From Acanthacorydalis orientalis (taxonomy: Eukaryota; Arthropoda; Insecta; Megaloptera; Corydalidae), in the NCBI GenBank assembly GCA_034766995.1, contig CM068323.1:18083516-18147515 (forward strand): a DNA stretch of 64,000 nucleotides, written 5' to 3'. This document shows, piece after piece, positions 31,474-46,690 of the stretch. Position 1 is the stretch's first letter. Each line of letters opens with the position of its first letter. A program made the translations under genes and the position numbers. The notes beneath the pieces were generated by a model. That model saw only the letters and a program-made list of their open reading frames with translations. It was not told the origin of the DNA and did not search any database.

Positions 31474-34400
31474 AAGGACACTTAAATATATGTTTTAATT
31501 TATATATAGATGTTCAAAGGTAATGTAAATGGAGATAAAGTACGAAAAAATGAATTTGAAGTTCCAATCATAGCTCAGTGGATACGAATAAATCCAACTC
31601 GTTGGAGGGATAGAATATCTTTGAGAGTGGAATTGTTCGGATGTGATTATGGTAATGGTTAATATGATTTTATTGGTAAGCTTAACATTAATTAACTCGA
31701 ATATTTTTTAGTCTCTGATAACTTATATTTCAATGGAAGTTCATTACTTCGTTTGGATCTGTTACGTGATCCTATATCATCAGCAAGAGAATCGATACGA
31801 TTTAGAATGAAGACATCGCATGCAAATGGAATTTTAATGTACAGTCGTGGAACTCAGGGAGATTTCTTTGCATTACAACTCAGGGATAATAGAATGTTAT
31901 TAAATATAAATTTAGGTGATTATAAATACCTGAAAAAAGTGATGTAGTGCCTATTGATAATAAAATTATGTTTATTTAAGGTTCAAATATTATGACTAGT
32001 TTGTCTGTTGGTAGCCTGTTGGATGATAACATTTGGCATGATGTAGTTATATCACGTAATCGAAGAGATATTGTTTTCTCTGTGGATCGTGTGATGATAC
32101 AAGGCCGGATCCAAGGCGAATTTAGTCGCCTCAATCTGAATCGTAATGTAGGTATATTGCAATACGTTTCATTATTTATTTTCGACTTTATTTTATAATG
32201 AATGCATTCAGTTCTATATTGGCGGTGTACCAAATATTCAAGAGGGATTAGTTGTCACACAGAATTTCACCGGGTGTTTAGAAAATCTTTACCTGAATAC
32301 TACTAATATTATAGGTGATGTTAAACAAGCATATGAAGATGGAAACTCTATTCAGTATGAAAAAATCAACACACTTTACTCTTGCCCAGTATGTGCATAT
32401 ACAAATATTATTAACTCAAATAACTTTATAAAAAAATACCTCAATATTTTCTAGTAATCCATTAATTAAATTTTAGGAACCGCCCATTATTCCAGTGACA
32501 TTTTTAACACCAGGTTCTTACGCTCGATTGAAAGGATATGAAGGAGTTAATTCTTTAAATGTTTCTTTTCAATTTAGAACACACGAAAGTGATGGAATAA
32601 TGTTATTTCATGAGTTTTCATCTTCAGGATACCTTAAAGTATGTATGAATGTTCATAAATTATAATTAACCAATTTGTTAATGATTGATATTCGATTTAC
32701 TCATCTAGTGTTTTATACATATAAATTACTTTATTATTTCAGTTGTTCTTGGAGGAAGGAAAAGTCAAAATTGATATTAATACACCGAGTAATCCAAAAG
32801 CTATCTTAGATAATTATGACATTGCATTTAACGATGGTAAATGGCATAGTGTGGTTTTAACGTTGAAAACAAATCTTTTAGTCCTAAATATCGATGATCA
32901 GCCAATGAGAACAGTACGAAATTTGAAAATAATAACAGGAATTCTATATTTTATCGGAGGGCGAAAATCAAACACGGGTGAACGTGGATTCGTTGGATGT
33001 ATGCGAATGATAGGAATTGATGGCAACTATAGATTACCGACAGACTGGAAAGATGATGAATATTGTTGTAAAGATGAAGTTGTATTTGATGCTTGCCATA
33101 TGAATGATCGTTGTAACCCAAATCCATGTCAACATGAAGGAATTTGTAAACAAAATTCAATGGAATTTTTCTGTGATTGTGTTAATACAGGATATGCTGG
33201 TGCAGTTTGTCATACCTCTTTAAATCCTCTTTCCTGTCAGGCTTATAAAAATGTGCAAGCTGTAGGACAAACAGCTGAAATCAGTATTGATGTGGATGGT
33301 AGTGGTCCACTCAAACCATTTCCTGTTACATGTGAATTCTATGCAGGTGGACGGATAATGACAGTGGTTCATCATAGCAATGAACAAACAACACCTGTAG
33401 ATGGATTTCAGGAGGCTGGAAGTTTTCAGCAAGATATCCAGTATGATGCTGATTTAGATCAAATTGAAGCTCTTTTAAATAGATCGATATCTTGTAGACA
33501 GCGAATCCAATATTCATGTCGAAATTCAAAACTTTTTAATTCTCCTGTTGATGAACAGAATTTCAGGCCTAACTCGTGGTGGGTATCACGTCATAATCAA
33601 AAAATGGATTACTGGGGAGGCTCTATTCCTGGGTCACATAAATGTGAATGCGGTATTCTTGGGCAATGTGCTGAAACAACAAAATGGTGTAATTGTGATT
33701 CAGATTTAGGTTCTGACAAATGGTTAGAAGATAGTGGTGATATTAATGAGAAGGAATATTTACCTGTAAAACAATTAAGATTTGGAGATACAGGTAATGC
33801 ACTTGATGATAAAGAAGGACGTTACAGTCTTGGACCTTTGATATGCGAAGGTGATGATCTATTTGATAATGTGATTACTTTTCGAATTGTCGACGCTACT
33901 ATTAATTTACCTACATTTGACATGGGACACAGTGGTGATATATACTTAGAGTTTAAAACAACTATCGAAGATGCTGTTATTTTCCATAGTAAAGGACCGA
34001 CAGATTATATTAAATTGTCTATAATTGGAGGAGATCAACTTCAGTTCCAGTATCAAGCTGGTAGCGGACCATTAGCGGTTACTGTCGAAACATCATATCG
34101 CTTAGCGAATGATAGATGGCACTCAGTGTCCGTAGAACGCAATCGTAAAGAAGCTCGTATTGTTGTTGACGGTGCTTTAAAAGCTGAAGTGAGAGAACCT
34201 CCTGGTCCAGTCCGAGCTTTGCATTTGACATCTGAATTCGTAGTAGGTGCTTCCACTGATTATCGTGACGGTTTTGTAGGTTGCATACGAGCATTATTAC
34301 TTAATGGAAAACAGGTCGATTTAAGACGTGAAGCACATCGTGGACAGTACGGCATTGTGGAAGGTTGCGTTGGAAAATGTGAAAGTAACCCGTGTCTAAA

Positions 34401-35556
34401 TAATGGAACTTGTCATGAACGTTATGATGGATATTGGTGTGATTGTCGGTGGACAGCATTTAAAGGTCCGATATGTGCAGATGAGATCGGTGTAAATATG
34501 CGACAAAGTTCCATAATAAAATACGATTTCATGGGATCATGGCGATCTACAATTGCAGAAAAAATACGTGTTGGGTTCACTACAACAAATCCAAAAGGAT
34601 TTTTACTTGGATTTTCTTCTAATATTTCAGGAGAATATTTAACCATTATGGTATCAAACAGTGGACACTTGCGTGTAGTTTTTGATTTTGGGTTTGAAAG
34701 ACAAGAAGTAATATTTCCTAATAAACATTTTGGACTTGGACAATATCATGATGTAAGGCTTTCAAGAAAAAATTCTGGAGCTACCCTTGTTCTTCAGGTA
34801 GATAATTATCAACCAGTAGAATATAATTTTAATATCAAAGAATCTGCTGATGCACAATTTAATAATATACAATATATGTATATTGGTAAAAATGAAACAA
34901 TGGCTGAAGGATTTATTGGATGTATATCAAGAGTTGAATTTGATGATATTTATCCACTAAAACTATTATTTCAAGAACAAGGACCTCCTAATGTTAGATC
35001 AATAGGATGTGAGTTAGTTACTTTTTTAACACAAAAATATATAAAATATGGCATAACATATGGTTTTTATTTCAGCTGCTTTAACTGAAGATTTCTGTGG
35101 TGTTGAGCCTGTCACACATCCTCCAAATATTATAGAAACAAGACCGCCTCCCATCGTTGATGAAGATAAATTACGGCAAGCATACAATCAAACTGATTCG
35201 GCGATTCTTGGAGGTGTTATTTAATTCCTTATTGAAATTTCTATATGTTTATTTGTTCTTCATTTCATTTATAAAACTGATTATATTAAAAGAAAATACT
35301 TTTATTCCGAATATCAATCAGTGTACATTTCAGAAAATAATATTTAAATAATTATTGCTTTTTAGGAGTACTTGCAGTCATTTTCTTAGCATTGATAATA
35401 ATGGCTATCATAATTGGACGGTACTTAGCACGTCACAAAGGTGAGTACCTTACTCAAGAAGATGCAGGTGCTGATACAGCTATGGATCCAGATTCTGCAG
35501 TAGTACAATCACATACTGGCCATCATGTACAAAAAAAACGAGAATGGTTTATATAA
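27724..35556 (+). CDS. Nrx-IV: Neurexin IV (Caspr/CNTNAP-like septate-junction protein)
   Basis: Exons: 27724-27787, 27975-28079, one of 30099-30295 or 31069-31265, 31510-31651, 31712-31915, 31981-32147, 32212-32388, 32477-32638, 32743-35008, 35076-35213 and 35366-35556 (TAA). All phases agree and either isoform has 1,270 residues (Drosophila about 1,284). Order: signal peptide (1-22, hydrophobic core VFFYVVLICC), discoidin domain (about 29-169), two laminin-G domains (about 170-525), EGF (about 526-560, CNPNPCQHEGIC), fibrinogen-like region (about 565-780), laminin-G, EGF (CESNPCLNNGTC), laminin-G, one membrane helix (about 1208-1227) and a short tail. The tail has GEYLTQED, the usual protein 4.1/Coracle binding site, and ends EWFI, a possible PDZ ligand. 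The protein organises septate junctions in epithelia and glia and axon-glia contacts. AASDHPPT lies inside intron 2. Confidence 0.96.
28277..29122 (+). CDS. AASDHPPT: L-aminoadipate-semialdehyde dehydrogenase phosphopantetheinyl transferase
   Basis: A single uninterrupted frame of 281 residues from ATG 28277 to TAA 29122. It moves the 4'-phosphopantetheine arm from coenzyme A onto a serine of carrier proteins, such as the fatty-acid synthase ACP domain, in the cytosol. Family marks: IRWAFNF at the start, GKPVLNFP, FNISHQGDY, the metal-binding QIGVDVMKLE (Asp119) and the second signature HWCLKESYVKAIG (Trp165, Glu170 as metal ligand, Lys169 and Lys174). Human AASDHPPT is slightly longer (about 309 residues). 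The gene is intronless and lies on the same strand inside intron 2 of Nrx-IV, starting 198 bases after an Nrx-IV exon, so its promoter must lie in that intron or just before. The lack of introns would fit origin as a retrocopy, but that is inference. Confidence 0.93.
   Translation: MCTKRSIRWAFNFNAWDPSENDILLATTLIQIEEKVRIDKFVFKKDFKSSLIGRLLMRKFVHNVTGVAYNEIKFSRDQKGKPVLNFPTNCEVPICFNISHQGDYTVLAGECGMSQIGVDVMKLEYTGGKSLSDFFRLMNKNFSPIEWNSIKNGSCEQQINSFCRHWCLKESYVKAIGVGITINLQNISFNVKTKILSTENVITDTELIVNQTKSDWCFEEMLLGPSNHCVAVALKPESHVQLKENKFIELSFCEIIENNIPLLDTDINYCKKYFLKPEKPF
29123..30098. other. Rest of Nrx-IV intron 2, downstream of AASDHPPT
   Basis: AT-rich sequence with a (TA)n tract at about 29436-29490 followed by (GT)n. 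It should include the AASDHPPT 3' UTR. No other coding sequence is seen. Confidence 0.6.
30099..30295 (+). other. Nrx-IV: Nrx-IV alternative exon A (discoidin domain; position of Drosophila exon 3)
   Basis: 197 nt, entering in phase 1 and leaving in phase 0. It encodes the middle of the discoidin domain: GNAWTASNNDFDQQLIIDLG, then TRIWTQGRPHSSEYVMEYGI, then FGTNGLDYADYKEPGGNTK. Acceptor AACAAAG/GC, donor AAG/GTGAGA (strong). The FGTNGLDYADYKEPGGN stretch resembles the Drosophila protein sequence I recall best. Confidence 0.93.
31069..31265 (+). other. Nrx-IV: Nrx-IV alternative exon B (discoidin domain; position of Drosophila exon 4)
   Basis: 197 nt, the same length and phases as exon A. It encodes a homologous but clearly different segment: GDSAWTPAEITYYHFLTMDL, then ATRGRSHTNEYVTEYIVQFS, then DDGESWRSFADASGETE. 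Acceptor GCTTATAG/GC, donor GAG/GTTGTA, weaker than that of exon A. An ACTAAC at 31029-31034 lies 34 bases before the exon and can serve as branch site or as a STAR-protein (HOW) site; another ACTAAC is at 30753-30758. Confidence 0.93.
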
Positions 35557-36726
35557 GTCATTTTTTAATTTGTTTAATTTTAAACTATCATTCCAAATAG
35601 AAGTCTTATGTTGCAAATGTTTATTTTAATCTATTTTTATATAGTTAAATATTAGACTGTAAAATAACTACAATATGGCATCTTCTTAATTATGATAAAC
35701 ATATTGATTTATTAAAAATCTGATTAATTTTCATGAGGAAAGGTTCACAATTTTTTAAATCATTATGTTCTTGTATTATTTTTTTCCGTCCAATTTCTTT
35801 TAATACACTTATTTAATTATTAAAATGTTTATTATTAAATGATAGATTTACCATTTAATTAATTGTTTGTCATTAAAATGAAATTTTATTTTAACTCTAT
35901 GCTCTTTATAAGACTATATGTTTAAAATATTTTATGATAACTGTATGAATAAGTAATTTTATATAAAACAATGTTTTGTACAACAGAAATATTTTTCATT
36001 CTGTGTAGTTTTGTGTTCAGTCATTTAGATAAATATAAAAAGTTAATGAACAATCCATATGACAAAATTTATGAATCTAATAAAATCTGTAAAATGTATG
36101 TGTGCAAGGTTACTTATCATTAATTTTCCACATAGATAAGTGCCTTCAAAATTTTATATAGTTTTTATTTTTAATTTTCAAAATGTTTATAAAAAGCCAA
36201 AGCAACGACTAATAATTGTAATATTTAAAAAATAAATTGGATATACAAAATCAATTATATTAACATGTTTAAAATTTATTTTAACAAATGTGTACAAAGT
36301 TCAAACTAGCAACTAGTGTTTTGGTGTTGATAAAAATATAGATTTTAATGTTTTTTTATAAATAAAATAATTTTTGAATAAAAACTATTATAGAATTTAT
36401 TTTTTTTATTGCGTTCCCAATGGCCTTATAATTATTGAAATTATTTTATTTCATAATCAAAATCAAATTTTAAATTAACGGAATAAGCATTTTTTTTCTA
36501 GTGAACCATTAAGTTTATGTGTACTAATATTAGAATTGATAAAATTCTGAGTGCATTTATTATTTTAGCTTTTAATTAATTTTCGACATGTTAAATAATT
36601 AAATAAATGTTACTAAATAAGATTTAGTTGCATATTTGTCTGACTTAAAAAAAATAACGTTTTTAAAGATATTTATCAAAGAATATTGTGTTTAACCTTA
36701 AAATTTATATAAACTAATTTATATCA
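35557..36726. other. Nrx-IV 3' UTR and SPOUT1 upstream region
   Basis: AT-rich DNA with several possible polyadenylation signals and no coding frame. I see no repeat family here. The SPOUT1 promoter should lie in the last few hundred bases. Confidence 0.55.
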
Positions 36727-37989
36727 ATGTCGTCTGACGTAAAAGTTACAAAAAGTTGGAAAGAAGTAAATAAAGCTCGCAAAGAGCAACGAAAGAAATG
36801 GCAAGAAGAAAAATTAGTAAAAAGATTAAAAAGAGAGGAACTTTGTCAAAAGCCAAAGAGTCCAACAACTGTACCTGAAAAAGTAAAAAAAATATCGACG
36901 ATAAGTATTGCAGTTCCTGGATCTATACTTGAAAATGCTCAGTCGCCAGAGTTAAGAACATATGTTGCCGGTCAAGTGGCTCGTGCTGCTAGCATATTTC
37001 AAATTGACGAGGTTATTGTTTTTGATGATTTAAGTGATGTACCAGGAGAAAAAACATCAGAAATTCAAGATGTGGATGGTTTAAAAATAGCTCGTCAATG
37101 TTGTGTACAATTAGCTATAATTTTGCAGTATTTGGAGTGTCCTCAATATCTCAGAAAATATTTTTTTCCAATTCATAAAAATTTACAGTTTGCTGGTGTG
37201 CTTAATCCACTTGATACACCGCATCATTTACGAATGACAAATGATTTTGTTTTCAGGTAAAAGCAAAGTATACTAAAATTATTTAATATATGTTTATTGC
37301 CATTTTTTGAATTAGAGAAGGAGTAGTAACAAACAAACCAGTTAAAAAAGGAAAAGGCTCAGCTGTAAATGTAGGCCTCTTGCAAGATGTTATTGTGGAT
37401 AAAATTCTTACACCAGGTCTACGTGTTACTGTAAAATTAGATAAACAAAATGAAGAAAAAAAAAAGAAAATTAAAGGAGAAATTGTGTCACCAGTTATAC
37501 CACGTATTGAAACGGGTGTTTATTGGGGCTATAATGTTAGATTAGCAAATTCACTTAGTGAAGTTTTTACACAATCACCATACAAGAAAGGGTAAATATA
37601 CATGTATTGTACCCATAATGTTCGATTATCATTCAAACTATTACAGGTATGATTTAACAGTTGGTACATCTGATAAAGGAATCAACATAGATCATGTTGA
37701 ACATATGAAATATAAGCATTTATTAATTGTTTTTGGCGGAATACAAGGTTTAGAATCTGCTCTTGAGAGTGATTCAAATCTTAAAATAGAAGATCCTAGT
37801 TTATTATTCGATCATTATATCAATACAATACCCCAACAAGGATCACGAACAATTCGTACAGAAGAAGCAATATTAATAAGCCTTGCAGCTTTACGAACAA
37901 AATTAGTTCCAAAGTGTAAGTCATTTATTAACATAAATATTCAAAACGAAACACGTTGTGACAATGCGAAAGAAATAAAAGTTCCATAA
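36727..37989 (+). CDS. SPOUT1: SPOUT1-like (C9orf114/CENP-32) SPOUT RNA methyltransferase
   Basis: Three exons, 36727-37256, 37316-37591 and 37647-37989 (TAA), give 382 residues (human about 376). A basic, lysine-rich N-terminus (residues about 8-50) precedes the SPOUT fold. Recognised motifs: ISIAVPGSILENAQSPELRT, YVAGQVARAASIFQIDEVIVFDD, LQYLECPQYLRKYFFP, GVLNPLDTPHH, the insert with TGVYWGYNVR, and the knot and cofactor region VFGGIQGLE ... GSRTIRTEEAILISLAAL. Family members are S-adenosylmethionine-dependent RNA methyltransferases; human SPOUT1 has been tied to mitosis and to rRNA modification. The second intron is only 55 bases and the donor sits inside a GGGTAAAT word, so the exon end depends on protein continuity (SPYKKG/YDLTVGTS). 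It converges with the RPE gene 546 bases downstream. Confidence 0.92.
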
Positions 37990-38535
37990 ATTTTTTTTGT
38001 ATATTGACTTTTTTATGTACGTATATGTAAAAAAGACCAATAATTTTAAACATGATAATTTGTAAGTATTGAAAGAATAAAATATAATTTTATAAGTACT
38101 AACTGAATGTCTAAAATAAAAAGGATAAAACATACAATTTAAAATTATTTATTTACAAAGTAGACACATTCATATCACTTTATTGCTATTTTAAAAATTA
38201 ATTTCACATTGACAATCACCAAACATACAAATCAAAACACTGACCATTTTTCAAAACGTTGATTTTTGTATGCATGCAGCACGCACACACACATACATAG
38301 ATACACAGTCATACATATCAAAACATAATTACTACAATATAAAAACCATATAAAATACATAAATAATTTGGAAACCATCTATAAAATTAAGACAGATGTA
38401 AGAAAACCAACATAATATTTTAAATTCAATAAAAGTTTAGTGATTTTCTGGCATAGGCAATATAACACATTTTTTAATTCAAGTTTGATATAGATTGAAC
38501 ATGTCACAGAACACATTTGGTAACATGATAATTTT
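37990..38535. other. Shared 3' region of convergent SPOUT1 and RPE genes
   Basis: 546 bases between the two stop codons. Both 3' UTRs must fall here and may overlap; an AATAAA-like word (AGAATAAAATATAA) is at about 38076. A short (CA)n run lies at about 38280-38294. Confidence 0.6.
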
Positions 38536-39407
38536 TTAAACATTACACTTATGTATTGAACTTTCAACTGTTTCTCTTAATTGAGCTATAACAGCACGCT
38601 GATCTTGAGCACCAATTACAGCAGTCCCTGATACAATCATATTTGCACCAGCCTAAAAAATAGTAAATATAATATGACGAGTATAAAAATATATACATCA
38701 TTTTTTTAATACCTCTGCACATGCGCTGATTGTCGATAGGCCAACTCCACCATCAACTTCAATATCTAATAGGGGGTAGTTATGTCGTAACCATTGTACT
38801 TTAGGCATCATATCGGCCATAAACTTTTGACCTCCAAAACCAGGTTCAACCGTCATTACAAGAATCATGTCCGCCATATCGATAAACTGTCGAATTGCTT
38901 CTATTCCAGTTCCTGGTTTAATTGCTAATCCTACCTACATATTCAATCAAAATCACTTATCATTTATATAATAATAGTTTACATGCTGTACCTACTTTCA
39001 TTCCAGCTTCTTTTACTTTTCGACAAATTGGTACAATATCTTTAACTGGTTCAACATGGAATGTATACTGATCAACACCTGCATCTGCCATTGGCTCTAT
39101 CCACTGAAATACAGTTGTGACGATTATAAAATAGTATTTACTTTTAAAACAAAAAGAAAACAATTACTTGTTCAGGATCAGAAACCATCATATGTGTTTC
39201 AAAAAATGCATCTTTTATTTTTGATCTCAAACATTTCACCACAGGATGACCAAATGTTAGATTCGGTACAAAATGACCATCCATAACATCTAGATGCAAG
39301 TAATCGGCGCCGTTGTTCAATAACTTTTGTGATTCTTCAAATAAACGTGATAAATCGCTATTTAATATTGATGGCCCTATTTTGCATTTTAACGTTGGAA
39401 GTGGCAT
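38536..39407 (-). CDS. Rpe: Ribulose-phosphate 3-epimerase
   Basis: Four exons on the minus strand: 39407-39168, 39103-38996, 38934-38713 and 38652-38536 (TAA), giving 228 residues, the length I recall for human RPE. The cytosolic enzyme interconverts D-ribulose 5-phosphate and D-xylulose 5-phosphate in the pentose phosphate pathway. Motifs: [29 protein letters not shown] (His38, Asp40 among the metal ligands), [47 protein letters not shown] and ANMIVSGTA at the phosphate end. The start at 39407 ([13 protein letters not shown]) was chosen by family length; the frame is open further upstream to about 39599, so a longer N-terminus is possible but not supported by homology. It is divergent from CTPS. 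Confidence 0.94.
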
Positions 39408-43305
<3,898 letters not shown>

Positions 43306-44629
43306 GTATAAATAACAAAATATTTGAAGTTGATTGTAAAATACTTCATGTATTTTTTATATGTGTAAATGTTATTATAACTAGAAAAGTAAATTTGTCT
43401 TTAGGTTTCATATGTTTTAAATTTATCTAAAAAAATTATTCCCAAATGACTTAGAAATAGGCAAATATGACTTTATTTTTATTAGATTATATATATCAAC
43501 ACCAATTTATTTTCAAATAGAAAGATGTTTATTTAAAGATTATATTTTCTTGTATTGTTTTATATAATTAGAAAGGGTTGTTTACATATATAAAAAAAAT
43601 CTATTCACATGCCCTGTATATACAGACAAACGTTATTTTAGAGAATATTTTTAAATTTCCCATAAGAAAGTAATTATTTATTATCTAATATAATTTAGTA
43701 ATCAATTAAGATCAATTGAATAGTTGTGTATACGTATTCATTTTGTACCAATACATCGAAGAATTTAAATTATATATGATGGGTCTTTATGAAAAAGAGA
43801 AATTAAGTAATGTACTATTTCAATAGCTTGATTACCTAAAGTAAAATATCGTACACATTTATCTTCAAATTATTTATTTTTATTGGACATATATGTTAAA
43901 TAGTACACATCAATTTTACATTTTTGCATAGATACAGTGTTTAAGTATGTTATTGTTGTTTATATTAGCATTTATGAAAAAAATGTTTCAATTATTATTT
44001 GACAATATTTCCATTAAATTGAATTCGATATCAGAATATTGTTTATGTATTACATATTGTTTTTTTTTTATTTATTTATTTGGTTTTTTATTTACTTTTA
44101 TAACAGTTACGTTTAATATTAGAATTGTAATTACAAGAATAGTGCCTATAGCTTTGGATACTTATAAAATAAGATGTCTACAATTTGGTGTTTATGCTAG
44201 GTGAGCGGTTTCATGTTTTATGATAATGTAGACAGGCATTAAGAAATTAAAATTAGAAAAGATGAAATTAAACATGACTGTTAAAAATCAGTTCTTTCAT
44301 AACTTGATATAATTAATTAGTAATATTTATTTGAAAAAATATAATTCTAATAGAAGTCAAAAAAGATGTGCAGCACATTATTGGAATTCATTTACTTTAG
44401 GTATTTTGATAGGGAGTTATTTATTATTATTTACAAATAGGTTCAAGAGGAATTAAAAAAATATTTTATATTCATATGTTAATAATGTTTTTGATTATTG
44501 TAACACTGTATTATTGTAATATATTCAGTAGATTTTCGAAATAAACAATTTTCAGTTGATTGAGTATAATTATTGTAATGTAAGAAAATCTCACCTCATC
44601 TTTTTGTACCTATTCGCAGGTTCACGAAA
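43306..44629. other. CTPS 3' flank and AT-rich intergenic DNA
   Basis: No coding sequence or repeat family recognised. Base composition is strongly AT. The open frames here are short and have no domain-like features. Confidence 0.55.
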
Positions 44630-45029
44630 TCTTTTTAGACGCTGTTGCTCCAGCGTCATAAGTGCTATCAAGACATCAAAAACTGGTCGTAGTTTAAACA
44701 GCCGTCTAGTTTGTGTCTGGGTTCAAAAACTGCAGAATTGATAAAAATTTTCCATCTTTGAAATGTGTCCAATTTGAAAAAAAATTTGTCGAGTTTTTCA
44801 CTGCATCGCAAGCAAAGCGGTTCGTAGACACAAGTTCCAGTTTTTAAAAATGACCTCGTTGCCTAAAAGGTATGTGAATTGACTCATGATATTGATTAGT
44901 TGCATGATCGTACAAGATTTTGGGCCCCAATGTTATGGCCCTATATGCCTAACTGACAAACTGACACTGATTTAGTGCTCGAATGGCCATCTAGTATCGT
45001 ATTGCACAACAAAAATTGGCGATTATCAA

Positions 45030-45295
45030 CATTTTTAGACGATGTTTAAAAATCGTTGTCAAACAAGTGATTTTTTGGCCTCATCAAAATATGTCTATCA
45101 CCTCCGGTGATTTTAGACAATGTCTAAAAATTGTCATCAAACACAAGTGATTTTTTGGCCTCTTTCAAAAACTGTCTATTTTACTCTGTGATTTTTGGAC
45201 AATGTCTAAAAATAGTTATCGGAGGCAAGTGTTAACTCAACCTCTTACAAAAATAGTATATAACCGCCTCTGATTATAAGACAATGTCTCTTACC
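45030..45295. repeat. Short tandem array with ~78-82 bp period
   Basis: The word GAC(A/G)ATGT(T/C)TAAAAAT recurs at about 45041, 45117 and 45199 and, in diverged form (AGACAATGTCTC), at about 45280. Between copies the phrase TTTTTTGGCCTC and CTGTCTAT recur. The period is about half that of the arrays that follow. Confidence 0.75.
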
Positions 45296-46690
45296 ATGTA
45301 TCAATGCAATAAATTAATTGTGATGAATTATTGTCATATCAACGTATATAGTATATAAAAACGCATCTTTCGACATATACAATGTATAAATTATGTTACA
45401 TTATGTCCAATTTAGGTCAAAAAAAAAATATTTTTGAAGTTTTTTGTCCTCTTTTACCATTGATCATATCTGATTTGTATCTTTTGCCATATCACCACAT
45501 AGAGTATATAAATATGCATCTTTCAATATATGTAATGTAAAAGTTTTGTTACATTTTGTCCAATTTTAGGTCCAAAAAGCAAATATTTTTGTGTTTTGTT
45601 TGCCTCTTTTACCATTATCATATGTGAATCATATTTATTGCCATATCAGTATATAGAGCATATAAATACGCATCTTCCAATAAATATAATGTACAGGTTT
45701 TAATACATTTTGTCCAATTTTAGGTTCAAAAAGCAAATATTTATGCGTTTTTCTGATCTCTTTTACCATGTATCAAATGCCAATTGTATTTTTTGTTACA
45801 CTACCATATAGAGTATATAAATACGCATCTTCCAATATATGTGATGTATAGGCTTTAAATCCATTTTGTCGAATATTAAGTTAAAAAACAAAATTATTTC
45901 GTAGTTGTTTGACCTTTTTTTTACCATGTATCATATGTGATTTGCATTTTTTACCACACCACCATATAGAGTATATAATATGCATCTTATAATAATATAA
46001 TGTAACGGTTTTAATACATTTTGTCCAATTTCAGGTCAAAAACCAAAGTATTTCACAGTTTTTTTGCCTGTTTTACCATATATCATTTGCGAATTGCATT
46101 TTTCACCGCACCACCATATAGAGTACATAAATAATATCTTTCAATATATATATAATGAATAGGTTTTGTTATATTTTATTCAATTTTTGATCAAAAAAAA
46201 ACAATATTTTCATAGTTTTTTGGCCTGTTTTACTGTGTATCATTTGCGAATTACATTTTTTTGCCACACCATCATATAGAGTACACATATATGCATCTTA
46301 CAGTATATATAATGTATAGATTTTTTTGTATTTTGTCCAATTTTAGGCCAAAAAAACAAATATCTTCTCAGTTTTTGACTTCTTTTACCATGTATCATAA
46401 GTGAATGGTATATTTTTGGCCATTTTAGCATATAGAGAGTATAAATACACATCTACCCATGTATATAATCATTGGATTTTGTTACATTTTGTACAATTTT
46501 ATACAAAAAAATACTACCAAATTTCGCGTTTTTTTGCTTTTTTCACCATGTATCATATGCAAATCGTATTTTTTGCAATATTAGCGTATAGGGCGTCGAA
46601 ATACGCATCTTCCAATAAAATAATGCATGGGTTTTGTAACATTTTGTCATATTTTATGCGAAAAAACTAAAAATGTTCCCAGTTTTTTTA
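45296..46690. repeat. Satellite array A, ~155 bp period, about nine units
   Basis: A landmark (G)CATCTT recurs at about 45364, 45517, 45671, 45826, 45983, 46136, 46293, 46450 and 46606, spacings 153-157. Each unit also contains TAGAGTATATAAATA, TACATTTTGTCCAATTT, AAAAAACAAATATTTT, a T-run followed by GGCCTCTTTTACCATGTATC, and GAATTGTATTTTTTGCC. Units are diverged from one another, so this looks like an old array. There is no coding potential. Confidence 0.9.
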
